Of a DNA stretch of 64,000 nt, positions 11,905-21,245 are shown piece by piece (within the stretch, counting starts at the first letter, position 1; the number at the start of each line of letters is the position of its first letter). This DNA is from Phaseolus vulgaris (taxonomy: Eukaryota; Streptophyta; Magnoliopsida; Fabales; Fabaceae): contig NC_023750.2 in assembly GCF_000499845.2 (NCBI RefSeq), positions 34,612,823 to 34,676,822 of the forward strand, read 5' to 3'. Under the pieces are notes generated by a model that saw only the letters and a program-made list of their open reading frames with translations, made no database searches and was not told the origin of the DNA. A program made the translations under genes and the position numbers.

Positions 11905-12008
11905 ACAGATGTGTTAGATATGTCCGATGAGTCTTTGATGATGGGAGACGGTTGGGCTCCCTTGGCCGTGCGGTCGTTCTCTTCCAACACGGTCTCCAGG
12001 CGTAAGAC

Positions 12009-12572
12009 CGACACGTGGAGACCGTGTCGCAGTTGGAGCACAAGCTCTCGGAGGCCGCTCAGTCCTTGGAGCAATCTTTGGCCGCTAATGATGACTTGTC
12101 CACCAAGATTGCCAAGGAGGTGGCCGAGAAAGAGTTGGCCCAAAGTGAGGCCGGCGAGGCGAGGCGTCAACTAGAGTCCGAGAGGAGGAGGGCGGCGGCT
12201 GAGGTCGCCCAGTTGAAGAAGTGGGCCGACGAGAAGCTCGCGGAGTCGGCCGCTGAGGTGCTTGCCCTTAAAACTACCAAGGCCAAAGTCGAAGCTGAAC
12301 TCGACGAGAACTATGACGAGGCCGAGGAGTTACTGAAGCAGTGTTTTGAAAGGGCCGTGCGTCAAGCGCACGTGCTATATGGAGGGCCGCCGGCTACTGG
12401 GGAGTTCGACCTTGATTGTGAGGTTCATCAGGGTCGGATTATGCCGAGTGTTGAGGTGGCCGCTCTGACTGCTCAAAGGGCTGAACCGGCCGGGACCGAA
12501 GGAGGGGAGGCCGAGGTTCAGGATAGGGAGGCCGAAGCCGACGAGGGTGAGTGCATTGAAGTGCGGGATTAG
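12009..12572 (+). pseudogene. Antisense extra ORF of the gypsy element, 5'-truncated
   Basis: This frame runs opposite to gag-pol, between pol and the 3' LTR. It encodes about 187 residues. The first two thirds are strongly coiled-coil-like (LEHKLSEAAQSLEQSL, EVAEKELAQSEAGEARRQLE, AAAEVAQLKKWADEKLAESA), followed by an acidic C-terminus (EAEADEGECIEVRD). A stop at 12003-12005 and the lack of an upstream ATG suggest the N-terminal part was lost in the deletion that shortened the neighbouring LTR. Tat-lineage elements are known to carry such antisense ORFs, whose function is unknown. Codon use is as GC-rich as the element's pol. Confidence 0.6.
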
Positions 12573-12744
12573 GTTTATACCTTTGGCCGGGTTGTGGCCT
12601 TTCCCCTTTTTCTTTTAGCATCTTCCGAGGCTGGGGCGTGGCCTTCTTATTTTGTTTTTGATGTATCGCCCGGTGCTTTTTTCATTTTTATCAACACATC
12701 GTCCATCTTTTCTTTTATCAGAGTTTGGCATGAAATTTGAGAAG

Positions 12745-13745
12745 TTTAAACAGTCGGCCAGCCATTCGTTCGGGCGCCGGCCATAAATTTTTGTTAAATT
12801 CTAGCAAGTAAAATGTGGGCGATCGGCCATAAAATTGGGAATGTTAAATTCGAGCAGTCAAAATATGGGCAATCGGCCATAAAATTGCGAATGTTAAATT
12901 CGAGCAATTAAGATAAGGGCGATCGACCATAAAATTGCGAATGTTAAAATTTGAGCAATTAAGATAAGGGCGATCGGCCATAAAATTGCGAATGTTAAAG
13001 TCGAGCAATTAAGATAAGGGCGATCGGCCATAAAATTGCGAATGTTGAATTCGAGCAGTCAAAATATGGGCGATCGGCCATAAAATTGCGAATGTTGAAT
13101 TCGAGCAGTCAAAATATGGGCGATCGGCCATAAAATTGCGAATGTTGAATTCGAGCAGTCAAAATATGGGCGATCGGCCATAAAATTGCGAATGTTAAAT
13201 TCGAGCAATTAAGATAAGGGCGATCGGCCATAAAATTGCGAATGTTACAATTCGAGCAATTAAGATAAGGGCGATCGGCCATAAAATTGCGAATGTTAAA
13301 TTCGAGCAGTCAAAATATGGGCGATCGGCCATAAAATTGCGAATGTTAAATTCGAGCAGTCAAAATATGGGCGATCGGCCATAAAATTGCGAATGTTAAA
13401 TTCGAGCAATTAAGATAAGGGCGATCGGCCATAAAATTTCGAATGTTACAATTCGAGCAATTAAGATAAGGGCGATCGGCCATAAAATTGCGAATGTTAA
13501 ATTCGAGCAGACAAAATATGGGCGATCGGCCATAAAATTGCGAATGTTAAATTCGAGCAATTAAGATAAGGGCGATCGGCCATAAAATTGCGAATGTTAC
13601 AATTCGAGCAATTAAGATAAGGGCGATCGGCCATAAAATTGCGAATGTTACAATTCGAGCAATTAAGATAAGGGCGATCGGCCATAAAATTGCGAATGTT
13701 AAATTCGAGCAATTAAGATAAGGGCGATCGGCTATTAGCGAATGT
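12745..13745. repeat. 50-bp tandem repeat array in the gypsy 3' region
   Basis: About twenty head-to-tail copies of a 50-bp unit containing GCGATCGGCCATAAAATTGC and CGAATGTTAAATTCGAGCA. Two variants alternate after the GAGCA core: AATTAAGATAAGG and GTCAAAATATGGG. Copies are nearly identical in the middle and more divergent on the left. It lies between the antisense ORF and the end of pol. Such 3' UTR arrays in Tat elements can seed satellite DNA. Confidence 0.92.
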
Positions 13746-14040
13746 TGGATTCGAGCGCGTGAAATGTGGGCGATCGGCAGGCCGACACTTGCGATGTTAT
13801 TCGAGCAAGTGGGCGTTCGGTGGGCCGTCACTTGCGATGTTAATCGAGCAAGTGGGCAGTCGGCAGGCCGGCACTTGCGATGTTAATCGAGCAAGTGGGC
13901 AGTCGGTGGCCGGCACTCGCGATGTTAATCGAGCGAGCGGGCGTTCGGCAGGCCGGCACTTGCGATGTTAATCGAGCAAGTGGGCAGTCGGTGGGCCGGC
14001 ACTCGCGATGTTAATCGAGCGAGCGGGCGTTCGGCCGGTA
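13746..14040. repeat. 42-43-bp tandem repeat array in the gypsy 3' region
   Basis: About six copies of a shorter unit (ACTTGCGATGTTAATCGAGC plus AAGTGGGCAGTCGGCAGGCC) immediately follow the 50-bp array. The shared parts (GCGATGTTA...TCGAGCA and CGGC) suggest both arrays come from one ancestral unit, with the poly-A-rich segment lost here. Confidence 0.85.
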
Positions 14041-14303
14041 CTCTCGGTAGAATATTTCCAACACTTTTGATGAAAACGCCTCGTTAAAACCTCCCTGATT
14101 GGGTGAGGAAAGAGTGCGTGATTTTATTGATTTTAGCTGTAATAGAATTTGAGGTGCGTGGCATTCCACGTCCTCGGTACAATTTTTCCTGAAAGCCATT
14201 CTAGATGATAGGCCCCTCCTTGTGCGACTTCTCGGACTCGGAAAGGCCCCTCCCAGTTGGATGAGAACTTCCCTTCGTTTTTTCTTGCATCGCTGCGCAT
14301 TCT

Positions 14304-17300
14304 CTAGACAAGATCGCCCTTCTGGAAACCTCTAGGCCGGACTTTGGTGTTGTACCGTCTGGACGCCCGGGCTTTGCAGGCAGCCTCCCGAATCTTGCTT
14401 TTGTCACGAAGCTCACTTACCAGGTCGAGGTTGACCGCTAGGCTTTCCTCGTTTAGGGTGAGATCGAACATCTGCCGTCGTATGGTGGGCTCGGCCACCT
14501 CTACCGGGATCATGGCCTCGGTTCCGTATGTCAGGCTGTAGGGCGTTTCTTGTGTGGTAGTTTGGGGAGTGCACCTGTACGCCCAAAGTACCTCGATCAA
14601 CTCCTCGGTCCATCGGCCCTTTGCTTTGCCCAGACGCTTCTTCAGCTCGTTGAGTATGACCTTGTTGGCGGCCTCGGCCTGCCCATTGGTTTGTGGGTGT
14701 TCCACCGAGGCTGTGACGGACTTGATGCCCAGGTCGTCATAGAAGGATTGTAGGCCTCGGTCGATGAACTGTCGGCCATTGTCACTTACTATTGTGTGTG
14801 GGACGCCGAATCGGCAAACTATGCTCCTCCATACAATGTTTTGTACATTCTTCGCCGAGATGGAGGCGAGGGGCTCGGCCTCGATCCATTTGGTGAAGTA
14901 GTCGACTCCCACCAGGAGGAATTTGGTCTGCCCCTTCCCTGGGGAGAATGGCCCGATAATGTCCATCCCCCACATGGCGAACGGCCATGGGGAGATGATG
15001 CTATGCAGTTCTTCCGGCCTGGTGTGGTGGAGGGGGCCGAACTCTTGGCACTTGGCGCATTTCTTCACATATTCGGCACAGTCGCCTTGCATGGTCGGCC
15101 AGTAGTAGCCGGCCCTCAAAACTTTGGCGACCATCGTCCTCGTCCCGGCGTGATTTCCGCAGATTCCTTCATGGATCTCGGCCAGGATGTACTCGGCCCT
15201 TTTGTTGGTGATGCATTTTAGCAGGGGGGTCGAGTAGCCTCTCCGATACAAATCTTCGTTAATCATGGTGTACCGGGCGCATTGCTGCTTCATCGCCTTC
15301 TTTTGGCCGGCCTTGCATGTGCCGACCGTTAGATATTGGATGACGGGTGTCATCCAGTTTTCGGCGTCGGCCTCTTCTTCTTCGATAGCCAGACACTCGG
15401 CCTCGGCCTCCGTCACACTAGGGTGTCTCAGCCATATTTGTATGACTGACCTCTGGTGGCTCTTCTTTTTGGTGATCGAGAGCTTGGACAGGATGTCGGC
15501 CCTTTTGTTGTCCTCCCTCGGTATGTGTTGCAAGGGCGCTTTGTTGAAGCGGGCGATACTGTTTTTGGCCGCGTGGTAGTACCGCTGCAGCAAAGGCTCT
15601 TTAACCTCGAAATCTCCGTTGACTTGGCCGACCATCACCTGGGAGTCGCTTTTGCATGTAACCTCGCGCGCTCCCATGTCGTAAGCTAGGTTCAGCCCGG
15701 CCAGCAAGGCCTCGTACTCGGCCTGATTGTTGGTCGCCCGAAATCCGAACTGGAGGGCTTGTTCCAGGAGGAGGTCGCCCGGCCCTTCCAGGACGACTCC
15801 CGCTCCACAGGCTGTTTTATTTGATGAGCCGTCCACGTAGAGAGTCCAACCGTCCGAGAGGGTGGGCAGTGGTGTCAGCTCGGCCGAGAAGTCGGCCAAG
15901 CATTGAGACTTGATGGCGCCCCTCGGCTCATAACGTATGTCGAACTCGGAGAGTTCGACCGACCATCCTATCATCCTCCCTGCAAGGTCCGGTTTAGATA
16001 AAATTTTGAAAATAGGGTAGTCGGTTCTTACAGTTATGGAGTGATTTTGGAAGTAGGGGCGCATCCGTCTTGCCGTGAGGACGAGTGCGAGAGCCACCTT
16101 CTTAATCATCTGATATCGGGTCTCGGCCGAATGGAGGGTTCGGCTGACAAAGTATATGGGTCGCTCCTCGCCCTCGGCTTCCTGCACTAGGGCAGCGCTG
16201 ACTGCTTCTTCCGAGACTGCTAGATATACGAGGATTGGGACGTCGGGTCTCGACTTCTGGATGACGGCCGGAGATGTGAGGAACTCTTTGAATTTTTTGA
16301 AGATTTCCTCGCATTGGTCGTCCCAGACGAATTTTTTGCCTTTACGGAGCAACTGAACGATTGGCCTCGTCCTCTCGGCCAGGCGGGGGACAAATCGAGA
16401 GAGGGCGGTCAGCCGCCCAAGGAGTTGTTGTACCTCCTTCACGGTGTTCGGGCTTCTCATGCTGAGTATGGCCTGGCATTTGTCGGGGTTGGCCTCTATC
16501 CCTCGGTGGGTGAGCATGAAGCCTAGGAACTTTCCCCCCTCTACCCCGAAAGTACATTTTTCGGGGTTGAGTTTCATGTTGACTCCCCTTAGAGCCTTGA
16601 AGACCTCGTCTAGATCCTTCAGATGTTGCTCGAAGGAGTCGGACTTCACGACTATGTCGTCCACATAGACTTCTACCGCCCGGCCTATCAGACCCTTGAA
16701 AATTTTGTCCATGAGACGCTGGTAGGTCGCCCCGGCGTTCTTGAGGCCGAACGGCATGACCTCGTAGTAGTAGTTGGCATCGACCGTCATGAAGGCCGTC
16801 TTCTCCTTGTCCCGCAGGTGCATGCTTATCTGGTTATAGCCAGAGTAAGCGTCCAGGAAGCTCATAATTTTGTGGCCGGCCGCCCCATCCACCAGTCGGT
16901 CAATGTTCAGGAGGGGGTAGGTATCCTTCGGGCATGCGCTATTGATGTTTTTGTAGTCGACGCACATCCTCCAGTTACCGTTAGGCTTGGTAACCATGAC
17001 GACGTTGGCCAGCCATGTCGTGTATCGGGCCTCCCTTATGAATCCGGCCGACAGGAGCTTGCCGGCCTCCTCCTTCGCTACGAGTCGTTTTTCGTCGCCC
17101 AAGTCCCTCTTCTTTTGGGAGATCGGACGGGCTTCCTTAAATATGGACAGCCGATGGGTGATGACATCCGGACTTACTCCCGGCATGTCGGCCGGCGTCC
17201 ATGCGAACATGTCGACATTCTTTTTTAGCGCGGCGTGCATGACCTCGGCCTCGGCCGCCGCCAAGGCTGTCCCTACAGCCGTGCTGTGCTCTTCATCGAG

Positions 17301-19481
17301 GAGGGGGACTCTCCTCAGCTCCTCTCTTGCCTCTAGCCTGTCCTCGGTTGCCCGGGGATCAAGGTCTACTAGTGCCACGGTTGGCTGGGTCTCCCTGGGC
17401 CGGTCCTTCCTGGGGGAGCGGTCCTTTCGGGAGGACTTTCTCGCCCGAAGGGGAGAGGTGTCTGCCCTTAGAGGCTCCACCCGGAGGCTCTCGGCGTAGC
17501 ACTCCCGTGCTTCTTTCTGGTCCACGTGGACCGTGAGAATGTCTCCTGTCTTCGAAGGGAATTTCATTGCGAGATGAGGGGTTGATACTACAGCCATCAG
17601 CCGGTTGATGGATGGTCGGCCGAGGAGGATGTTGTAGGAGGTGTTGGCGTCGATGACCAGGTACCGAATTTTGATGGTCCTGGTGTTCTTCCCCTCTCCG
17701 AAGGTGGTGTACAAGTCGATATACCCCTTGGTACCCACCCTTTCGCCCGAGAATCCTACCACATGGTCGTCGTATGGCATCATCTCGGCCTCGGTCATTC
17801 TCATGGCTTTGAAAGTTTTCCAGTAGAGGATATCTACCGAACTTCCTTGGTCTACGAGGGTCTTCCTTATGGTGAATCGATCTATGTCGACCGCTATCAC
17901 CATCGGGTCGTCCTGCTGGCGGTAGTCTACGCCCTTGAAGTCATCGTCCGTGAATGTGATGGGTGGCATTCTCGGTCGGAACGCCACAGCGTTTACCTGA
18001 TGTACTGCCCGGAGGTGCTTCTTTCGGGCGTTGTTCGTGCTTCCTCCCCCGGCGAAGCCGCCGGCTATAGTGTTGATAACCTCTCGGTTACCTCTCCTAT
18101 CGGCCTCCCTGGGGGGGTCGTCTCTTCGAGGGGGATCGGCCCTTGCGGGTTGTCGGTCGCCTCTGTTGTTTTGGTTTTCTCGGCCGCGCTGAGGTGACCT
18201 CGTCCGCCTGGGAGGATCCGCCCGGCCTGGTGGGTCTCGGCCATTCCTGACGAACCGGCGGAGATGCCCAGCCTGGATAAGTTCCTCTATCTTGTCCTTA
18301 AGGGCCTGACACTCGTCGGTTGAGTGTCCGGTGTTCTTGTGGTACCGACACTGCTTCCTCCGGTCGGCGTTATTTGGGCTGGCCACCTTCCTTGGGGGAG
18401 GGATCAGCTCGGCGTTAAGGGCTTCGTCCAGAATCCTTCCCCGCTCGGCCGTTAGGGGTGTATACCTCGAGAAACGGATCGGTCGGTCTCGGTTTTCCCG
18501 GCGCCGGTCCGTTCTCTGTATCGGCCGAGCCTGTCGGTCTTTTTCTTCTTTCCTCTCTCCACCGGCCTCGGCACGGGCCTGGTTGCGGAACTCTCTTAGC
18601 TCCTCCAGCTGCATGTACTTAGCGGCTCTCTTTCTCAGTTCGTCCAGGCTGTCGGCCGGCTGCATGCATAGGTTGTCGGCAAAGGGCCCCGGGCGCAGGG
18701 CCATCAGCATGTGGTGCATGGCGACATCCGGACTCAGATTTCGGATGCTCATTGCCACTTTACTGAACCTATCTACGAAGGTTCTCAGCGACTCTCCTTT
18801 CTCCTGGCGGATGCCTACCAGGGCGATTGAGGTCAGGTGGTGCGGCCGGCTGGTCGCAAACTGTGTTTCGAACTTTGCGATGAGCGTGGCAAAGCTATCT
18901 ATGGAGTTGGGTGAGAGCTTGGTGAACCAACTAAGGGCTGCACCCTTCAAGGATGTGGGGAACACTCGGCACAAGACGGCGTCGTCCGAGGTGTAGAGAC
19001 TCATATGGGTGGTGTAGGCGTCCATATGCTCGTCCGGGTCGGTCGACCCGTCGTATCGGTCTCGGTTGAAACCCTTCCACTTCTCAGGAAGTGGGACTTC
19101 GATGATGTTGTTTGTAAAGGGGTGACGGCGGTTCGGGTCGGCCGTCAGGGTCGTCCGGGTGGATCTGATTAGGCACGACTCGTCGCCCGTTTCAGTCTCG
19201 CGGGGAGGGGGTCGGCCTCTTGTCCCCTCGGCCACATCCGGGTTGGGGGGATAGGTGTAGGACTTGCCGACCACGTTCGTCGGTATGACAGAGGGTCCTC
19301 CCTCCCCCAGCTTCTTTCTCATATCTTCGTTCTCCCTGCGGAGAACCTGCAGCTCTTGCTCATTCTTCTGAGCGGCCTCCTCGGCCTTTCTTCGCATCTC
19401 GGCCATCTCCCTCTGGAGAGACAGCAGCAGCATTGTCTGGTCGGCTTCAGTCATTATTTCCATGCTTCTTGTCGAAACCAT
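14304..19481 (-). CDS. Gypsy Gag-Pol polyprotein (1,725 codons, premature stop in integrase tail)
   Basis: A single open frame begins MVSTRSMEIMTEADQ, 31 bases from the primer binding site. Approximate residues: an N-terminal coiled coil; a retrotransposon gag domain (ALSWFTKLSPNSI, near 185); a variant knuckle CRYHKNTGHSTDEC (near 380); aspartic protease VDQGSSVDIL (near 545); RT with FLDAYSGYNQI and YVDDIVV (near 942); a first RNase H (PIYFVSRTLHSAE, near 1117); a second, archaeal-like RNase H (LYVDGSSNKTACGAG, near 1218); integrase HHCC zinc finger (near 1439); and a DDE core with D near 1507, D in SDNG near 1568 and E in AEAANK near 1604. Two RNase H domains mark the Tat lineage. The frame ends KGDLV at a TAG (14304-14306). 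The same frame continues open for 56 more codons to a natural-looking stop at 14133-14135 (ending LKFYYS), so this is one nonsense change, probably TGG to TAG. Confidence 0.92.
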   Translation of the reverse strand: MVSTRSMEIMTEADQTMLLLSLQREMAEMRRKAEEAAQKNEQELQVLRRENEDMRKKLGEGGPSVIPTNVVGKSYTYPPNPDVAEGTRGRPPPRETETGDESCLIRSTRTTLTADPNRRHPFTNNIIEVPLPEKWKGFNRDRYDGSTDPDEHMDAYTTHMSLYTSDDAVLCRVFPTSLKGAALSWFTKLSPNSIDSFATLIAKFETQFATSRPHHLTSIALVGIRQEKGESLRTFVDRFSKVAMSIRNLSPDVAMHHMLMALRPGPFADNLCMQPADSLDELRKRAAKYMQLEELREFRNQARAEAGGERKEEKDRQARPIQRTDRRRENRDRPIRFSRYTPLTAERGRILDEALNAELIPPPRKVASPNNADRRKQCRYHKNTGHSTDECQALKDKIEELIQAGHLRRFVRNGRDPPGRADPPRRTRSPQRGRENQNNRGDRQPARADPPRRDDPPREADRRGNREVINTIAGGFAGGGSTNNARKKHLRAVHQVNAVAFRPRMPPITFTDDDFKGVDYRQQDDPMVIAVDIDRFTIRKTLVDQGSSVDILYWKTFKAMRMTEAEMMPYDDHVVGFSGERVGTKGYIDLYTTFGEGKNTRTIKIRYLVIDANTSYNILLGRPSINRLMAVVSTPHLAMKFPSKTGDILTVHVDQKEARECYAESLRVEPLRADTSPLRARKSSRKDRSPRKDRPRETQPTVALVDLDPRATEDRLEAREELRRVPLLDEEHSTAVGTALAAAEAEVMHAALKKNVDMFAWTPADMPGVSPDVITHRLSIFKEARPISQKKRDLGDEKRLVAKEEAGKLLSAGFIREARYTTWLANVVMVTKPNGNWRMCVDYKNINSACPKDTYPLLNIDRLVDGAAGHKIMSFLDAYSGYNQISMHLRDKEKTAFMTVDANYYYEVMPFGLKNAGATYQRLMDKIFKGLIGRAVEVYVDDIVVKSDSFEQHLKDLDEVFKALRGVNMKLNPEKCTFGVEGGKFLGFMLTHRGIEANPDKCQAILSMRSPNTVKEVQQLLGRLTALSRFVPRLAERTRPIVQLLRKGKKFVWDDQCEEIFKKFKEFLTSPAVIQKSRPDVPILVYLAVSEEAVSAALVQEAEGEERPIYFVSRTLHSAETRYQMIKKVALALVLTARRMRPYFQNHSITVRTDYPIFKILSKPDLAGRMIGWSVELSEFDIRYEPRGAIKSQCLADFSAELTPLPTLSDGWTLYVDGSSNKTACGAGVVLEGPGDLLLEQALQFGFRATNNQAEYEALLAGLNLAYDMGAREVTCKSDSQVMVGQVNGDFEVKEPLLQRYYHAAKNSIARFNKAPLQHIPREDNKRADILSKLSITKKKSHQRSVIQIWLRHPSVTEAEAECLAIEEEEADAENWMTPVIQYLTVGTCKAGQKKAMKQQCARYTMINEDLYRRGYSTPLLKCITNKRAEYILAEIHEGICGNHAGTRTMVAKVLRAGYYWPTMQGDCAEYVKKCAKCQEFGPLHHTRPEELHSIISPWPFAMWGMDIIGPFSPGKGQTKFLLVGVDYFTKWIEAEPLASISAKNVQNIVWRSIVCRFGVPHTIVSDNGRQFIDRGLQSFYDDLGIKSVTASVEHPQTNGQAEAANKVILNELKKRLGKAKGRWTEELIEVLWAYRCTPQTTTQETPYSLTYGTEAMIPVEVAEPTIRRQMFDLTLNEESLAVNLDLVSELRDKSKIREAACKARASRRYNTKVRPRGFQKGDLV

Positions 19482-19510
19482 CTACTTTTTTCCTTCAGCT
19501 AGTTTCCCTC

Positions 19511-19529
19511 GGCCCCACGGTGGGCGCCA
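19511..19529 (-). other. Primer binding site of the gypsy element
   Basis: On the minus strand this reads TGGCGCCCACCGTGGGGCC, two bases inside the 5' LTR. It is the usual tRNA-complementary primer site type of Tat/Ogre-like elements. The leader from here to the gag ATG is only about 30 bases. Confidence 0.8.
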
Positions 19530-19531
19530 AT

Positions 19532-20280
19532 TGTTCCTGCTAGGGAGATGGGACCTAGAGAACTGTTGAAGTCTTCTTCTCCTTCCTTCAGTCGGGCAGG
19601 TGGCTGGGTGATGGACTGGGATCCTTCTCTTCTTTCTGCTTATCCTTCGGCACTCGGGACTCGGTCGTCGGGTGTACACCGGATGGTGGGGGTACCTGCG
19701 AAGGCACTCCGACGCTCAAGTCAGTAAAGCAGGTGGTTAGCTCTCAGGTAGGTGAACAGTAATAATGACATACCTTACTCCTTGGAATGCGTGCTATTTA
19801 TATTATTCTAATGGGCCTACCTTGTTGGGCCCGTTTATCGAGGTGGATACCGCTTAGGGTTGCATTACCTAATTCTTGATGATGGATTAGCTTTACTGAT
19901 CTCGGTTTGAGCGTTAATCGTAATAGGGTTCGGCCGTCGGCCAAATTCTCATGGTGAGGGTAGGCCATCGGCCAAATAAGTGTGGTCTTCGACCATCTCA
20001 GTTAAGTCTCCAAAGGTTTCGGCCACTCGTCAGTCGGCCAAGTATACGAAGGTCTCGGCCATTCGTCAGTCGGCCAAGTATACAAAGGTCTCGGCCATTC
20101 GTCAGTCGGCCAAGGTTTAGGGTTTAGGGTCAATATCGTCAGTCGGCCAAGTATACAAAGGTCTAGGTCTGCCGGCAGTTTGGCCAGATTTCTGAAGATA
20201 TTGACTTATCAGTCTCTCGGTCAGGCTTGACTGGGAGTCGGGCAGGCAGGTGGGTCCCGGCCTCGCCCAGTACCGGTACA
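19532..20280 (-). repeat. Full-length 5' LTR of the gypsy element (749 bp)
   Basis: It begins TG next to the primer binding site and ends CA, followed directly by the target duplication AGGAC (20281-20285). It carries tandem 36-bp units containing CGTCAGTCGGCCAAGTATAC and a short telomere-like TTTAGGGTTTAGGG at about 20116-20129. Its last 165 bp have no counterpart in the truncated 3' LTR. Confidence 0.88.
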
Positions 20281-21081
20281 AGGACAAAGTTGGGAGAATC
20301 TATGGACAACCTCAAATACTTTCATTATATTCCCCTGTATTTTGATGCTGATGAGAATAAAAGACCTGATTTGCCTATTCAAATACTCCAGAAGATGCCC
20401 AATTTAACAAAACTGAGTATAAACTATTGCAGTTGCCTCGAGTTATTCCAAACTCAAATCCCAGAAATTGTTCATAAAAGGGTGCTTACTGACTTGAAAG
20501 CATTGGAACTGAATGAAGTTTCGAAACTCCAGTCCATTGGGTCGGATGACTCACAATGGTTAAACGTGATTTGTGACAGTGAAAAGCTCCAAGAATTATA
20601 TATTTTCAATTGTCCTGATTTGAAAACTTTAGTGCATTCTACTCGTTTAGTGTCTTTCAAGTATGTGAAAGAAATGTTCATACAAAGCTGTCAAGAATTG
20701 AAGTATTTATTCACATTATCTGCGGTGAATAAGTTAGAGAACCTTGAGCGTATAAAAGTCAGAGACTGTGAATCAATGGAAGCAATAGTTATGAAAGGTG
20801 AGGGTGAAATTTCAGAAGAGATCAAACTACAGCAGCTAAAGCGCATAGATCTAAATCTTTTACCAAGCATGGGATGCTTTTATTCCGGCAATGACACTAT
20901 GCGCTTACCGTCCTTGATGCGATTGAACATAAGGATGTGCCCCAAGATGAAGTTTTTCTCTGAAGGAGAAATAGAGGTGAATTCTTCTTTTAGAGGAATT
21001 CAAGCTTCAAACATCTCAAGTGATGAATTGGTCTTATACAATAATCTTAACTCTTCGGTAGAAAAGGTGTTCCTTCAACAG
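20281..21081 (+). pseudogene. NLR LRR exon B1, 3' part after the gypsy insertion
   Basis: This resumes the exon in frame (...LVLRT then KLGESMDNLKYF). LRR units include LTKLSINYCSCLELF, LQELYIFNCPDLKTL and LERIKVRDCESMEAIV, and it ends before GTAACC at 21082. The frame is open from within the LTR (20227) through to the splice site. Before the insertion this was a normal B-type exon of about 270 codons. Confidence 0.85.
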
Positions 21082-21245
21082 GTAACCACTTCTAATTATG
21101 AATCAATTAATTATGACTCTGGTTTGAGTGAATTTAAAGAATCTAAAACAAGAACCATCTTAAATTTATAGAGTTTTTTAAGGTAAACAAAGCAGAGAGC
21201 AGGCAATTGATATATCTGATGATAAACCTATTGCAATATTTACAG

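Larger units (their letters stand above)
11321..20280 (-). mobile_element. Ty3/gypsy (Tat-type) LTR retrotransposon inserted in an NLR exon
   Basis: This GC-rich 8.96-kb minus-strand element sits in an AT-rich gene, with target duplication AGGAC (11316-11320 and 20281-20285). The 5' LTR (right) is 749 bp. The 3' LTR (left) shares only its outer 584 bp, so its inner 165 bp and the adjoining polypurine tract are missing. Tat-lineage features are a single gag-pol frame with two RNase H domains, an antisense extra ORF between pol and the 3' LTR, and tandem repeats in the 3' untranslated part. I count four mismatches over 584 shared LTR bases, so the insertion is about as young as copia element 1. 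It splits LRR exon B1. Confidence 0.93.

Noticed and set aside
11901..11905. AGGAC directly after GGCCA, as if a solo LTR with its own target duplication ended at 11900
   Set aside because: Four of the five bases are shared LTR sequence, and the NLR frame resumes exactly at the AGGAC at 20281 after a CA end, so the full element ends there.
11740..12174. Plus-strand ORF starting in the gypsy LTR
   Set aside because: Its repeated [12 protein letters not shown] pattern comes from the 36-bp LTR repeats. The coiled-coil frame overlaps it and is the better candidate.
13497..13971. Repetitive ORFs over the tandem arrays
   Set aside because: They are by-products of repeat units lacking stops, with no protein family resemblance.
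12745..14040. CRISPR-like regular repeats
   Set aside because: Units are contiguous with no unique spacers, and lie in a plant retrotransposon. They are plain tandem repeats.
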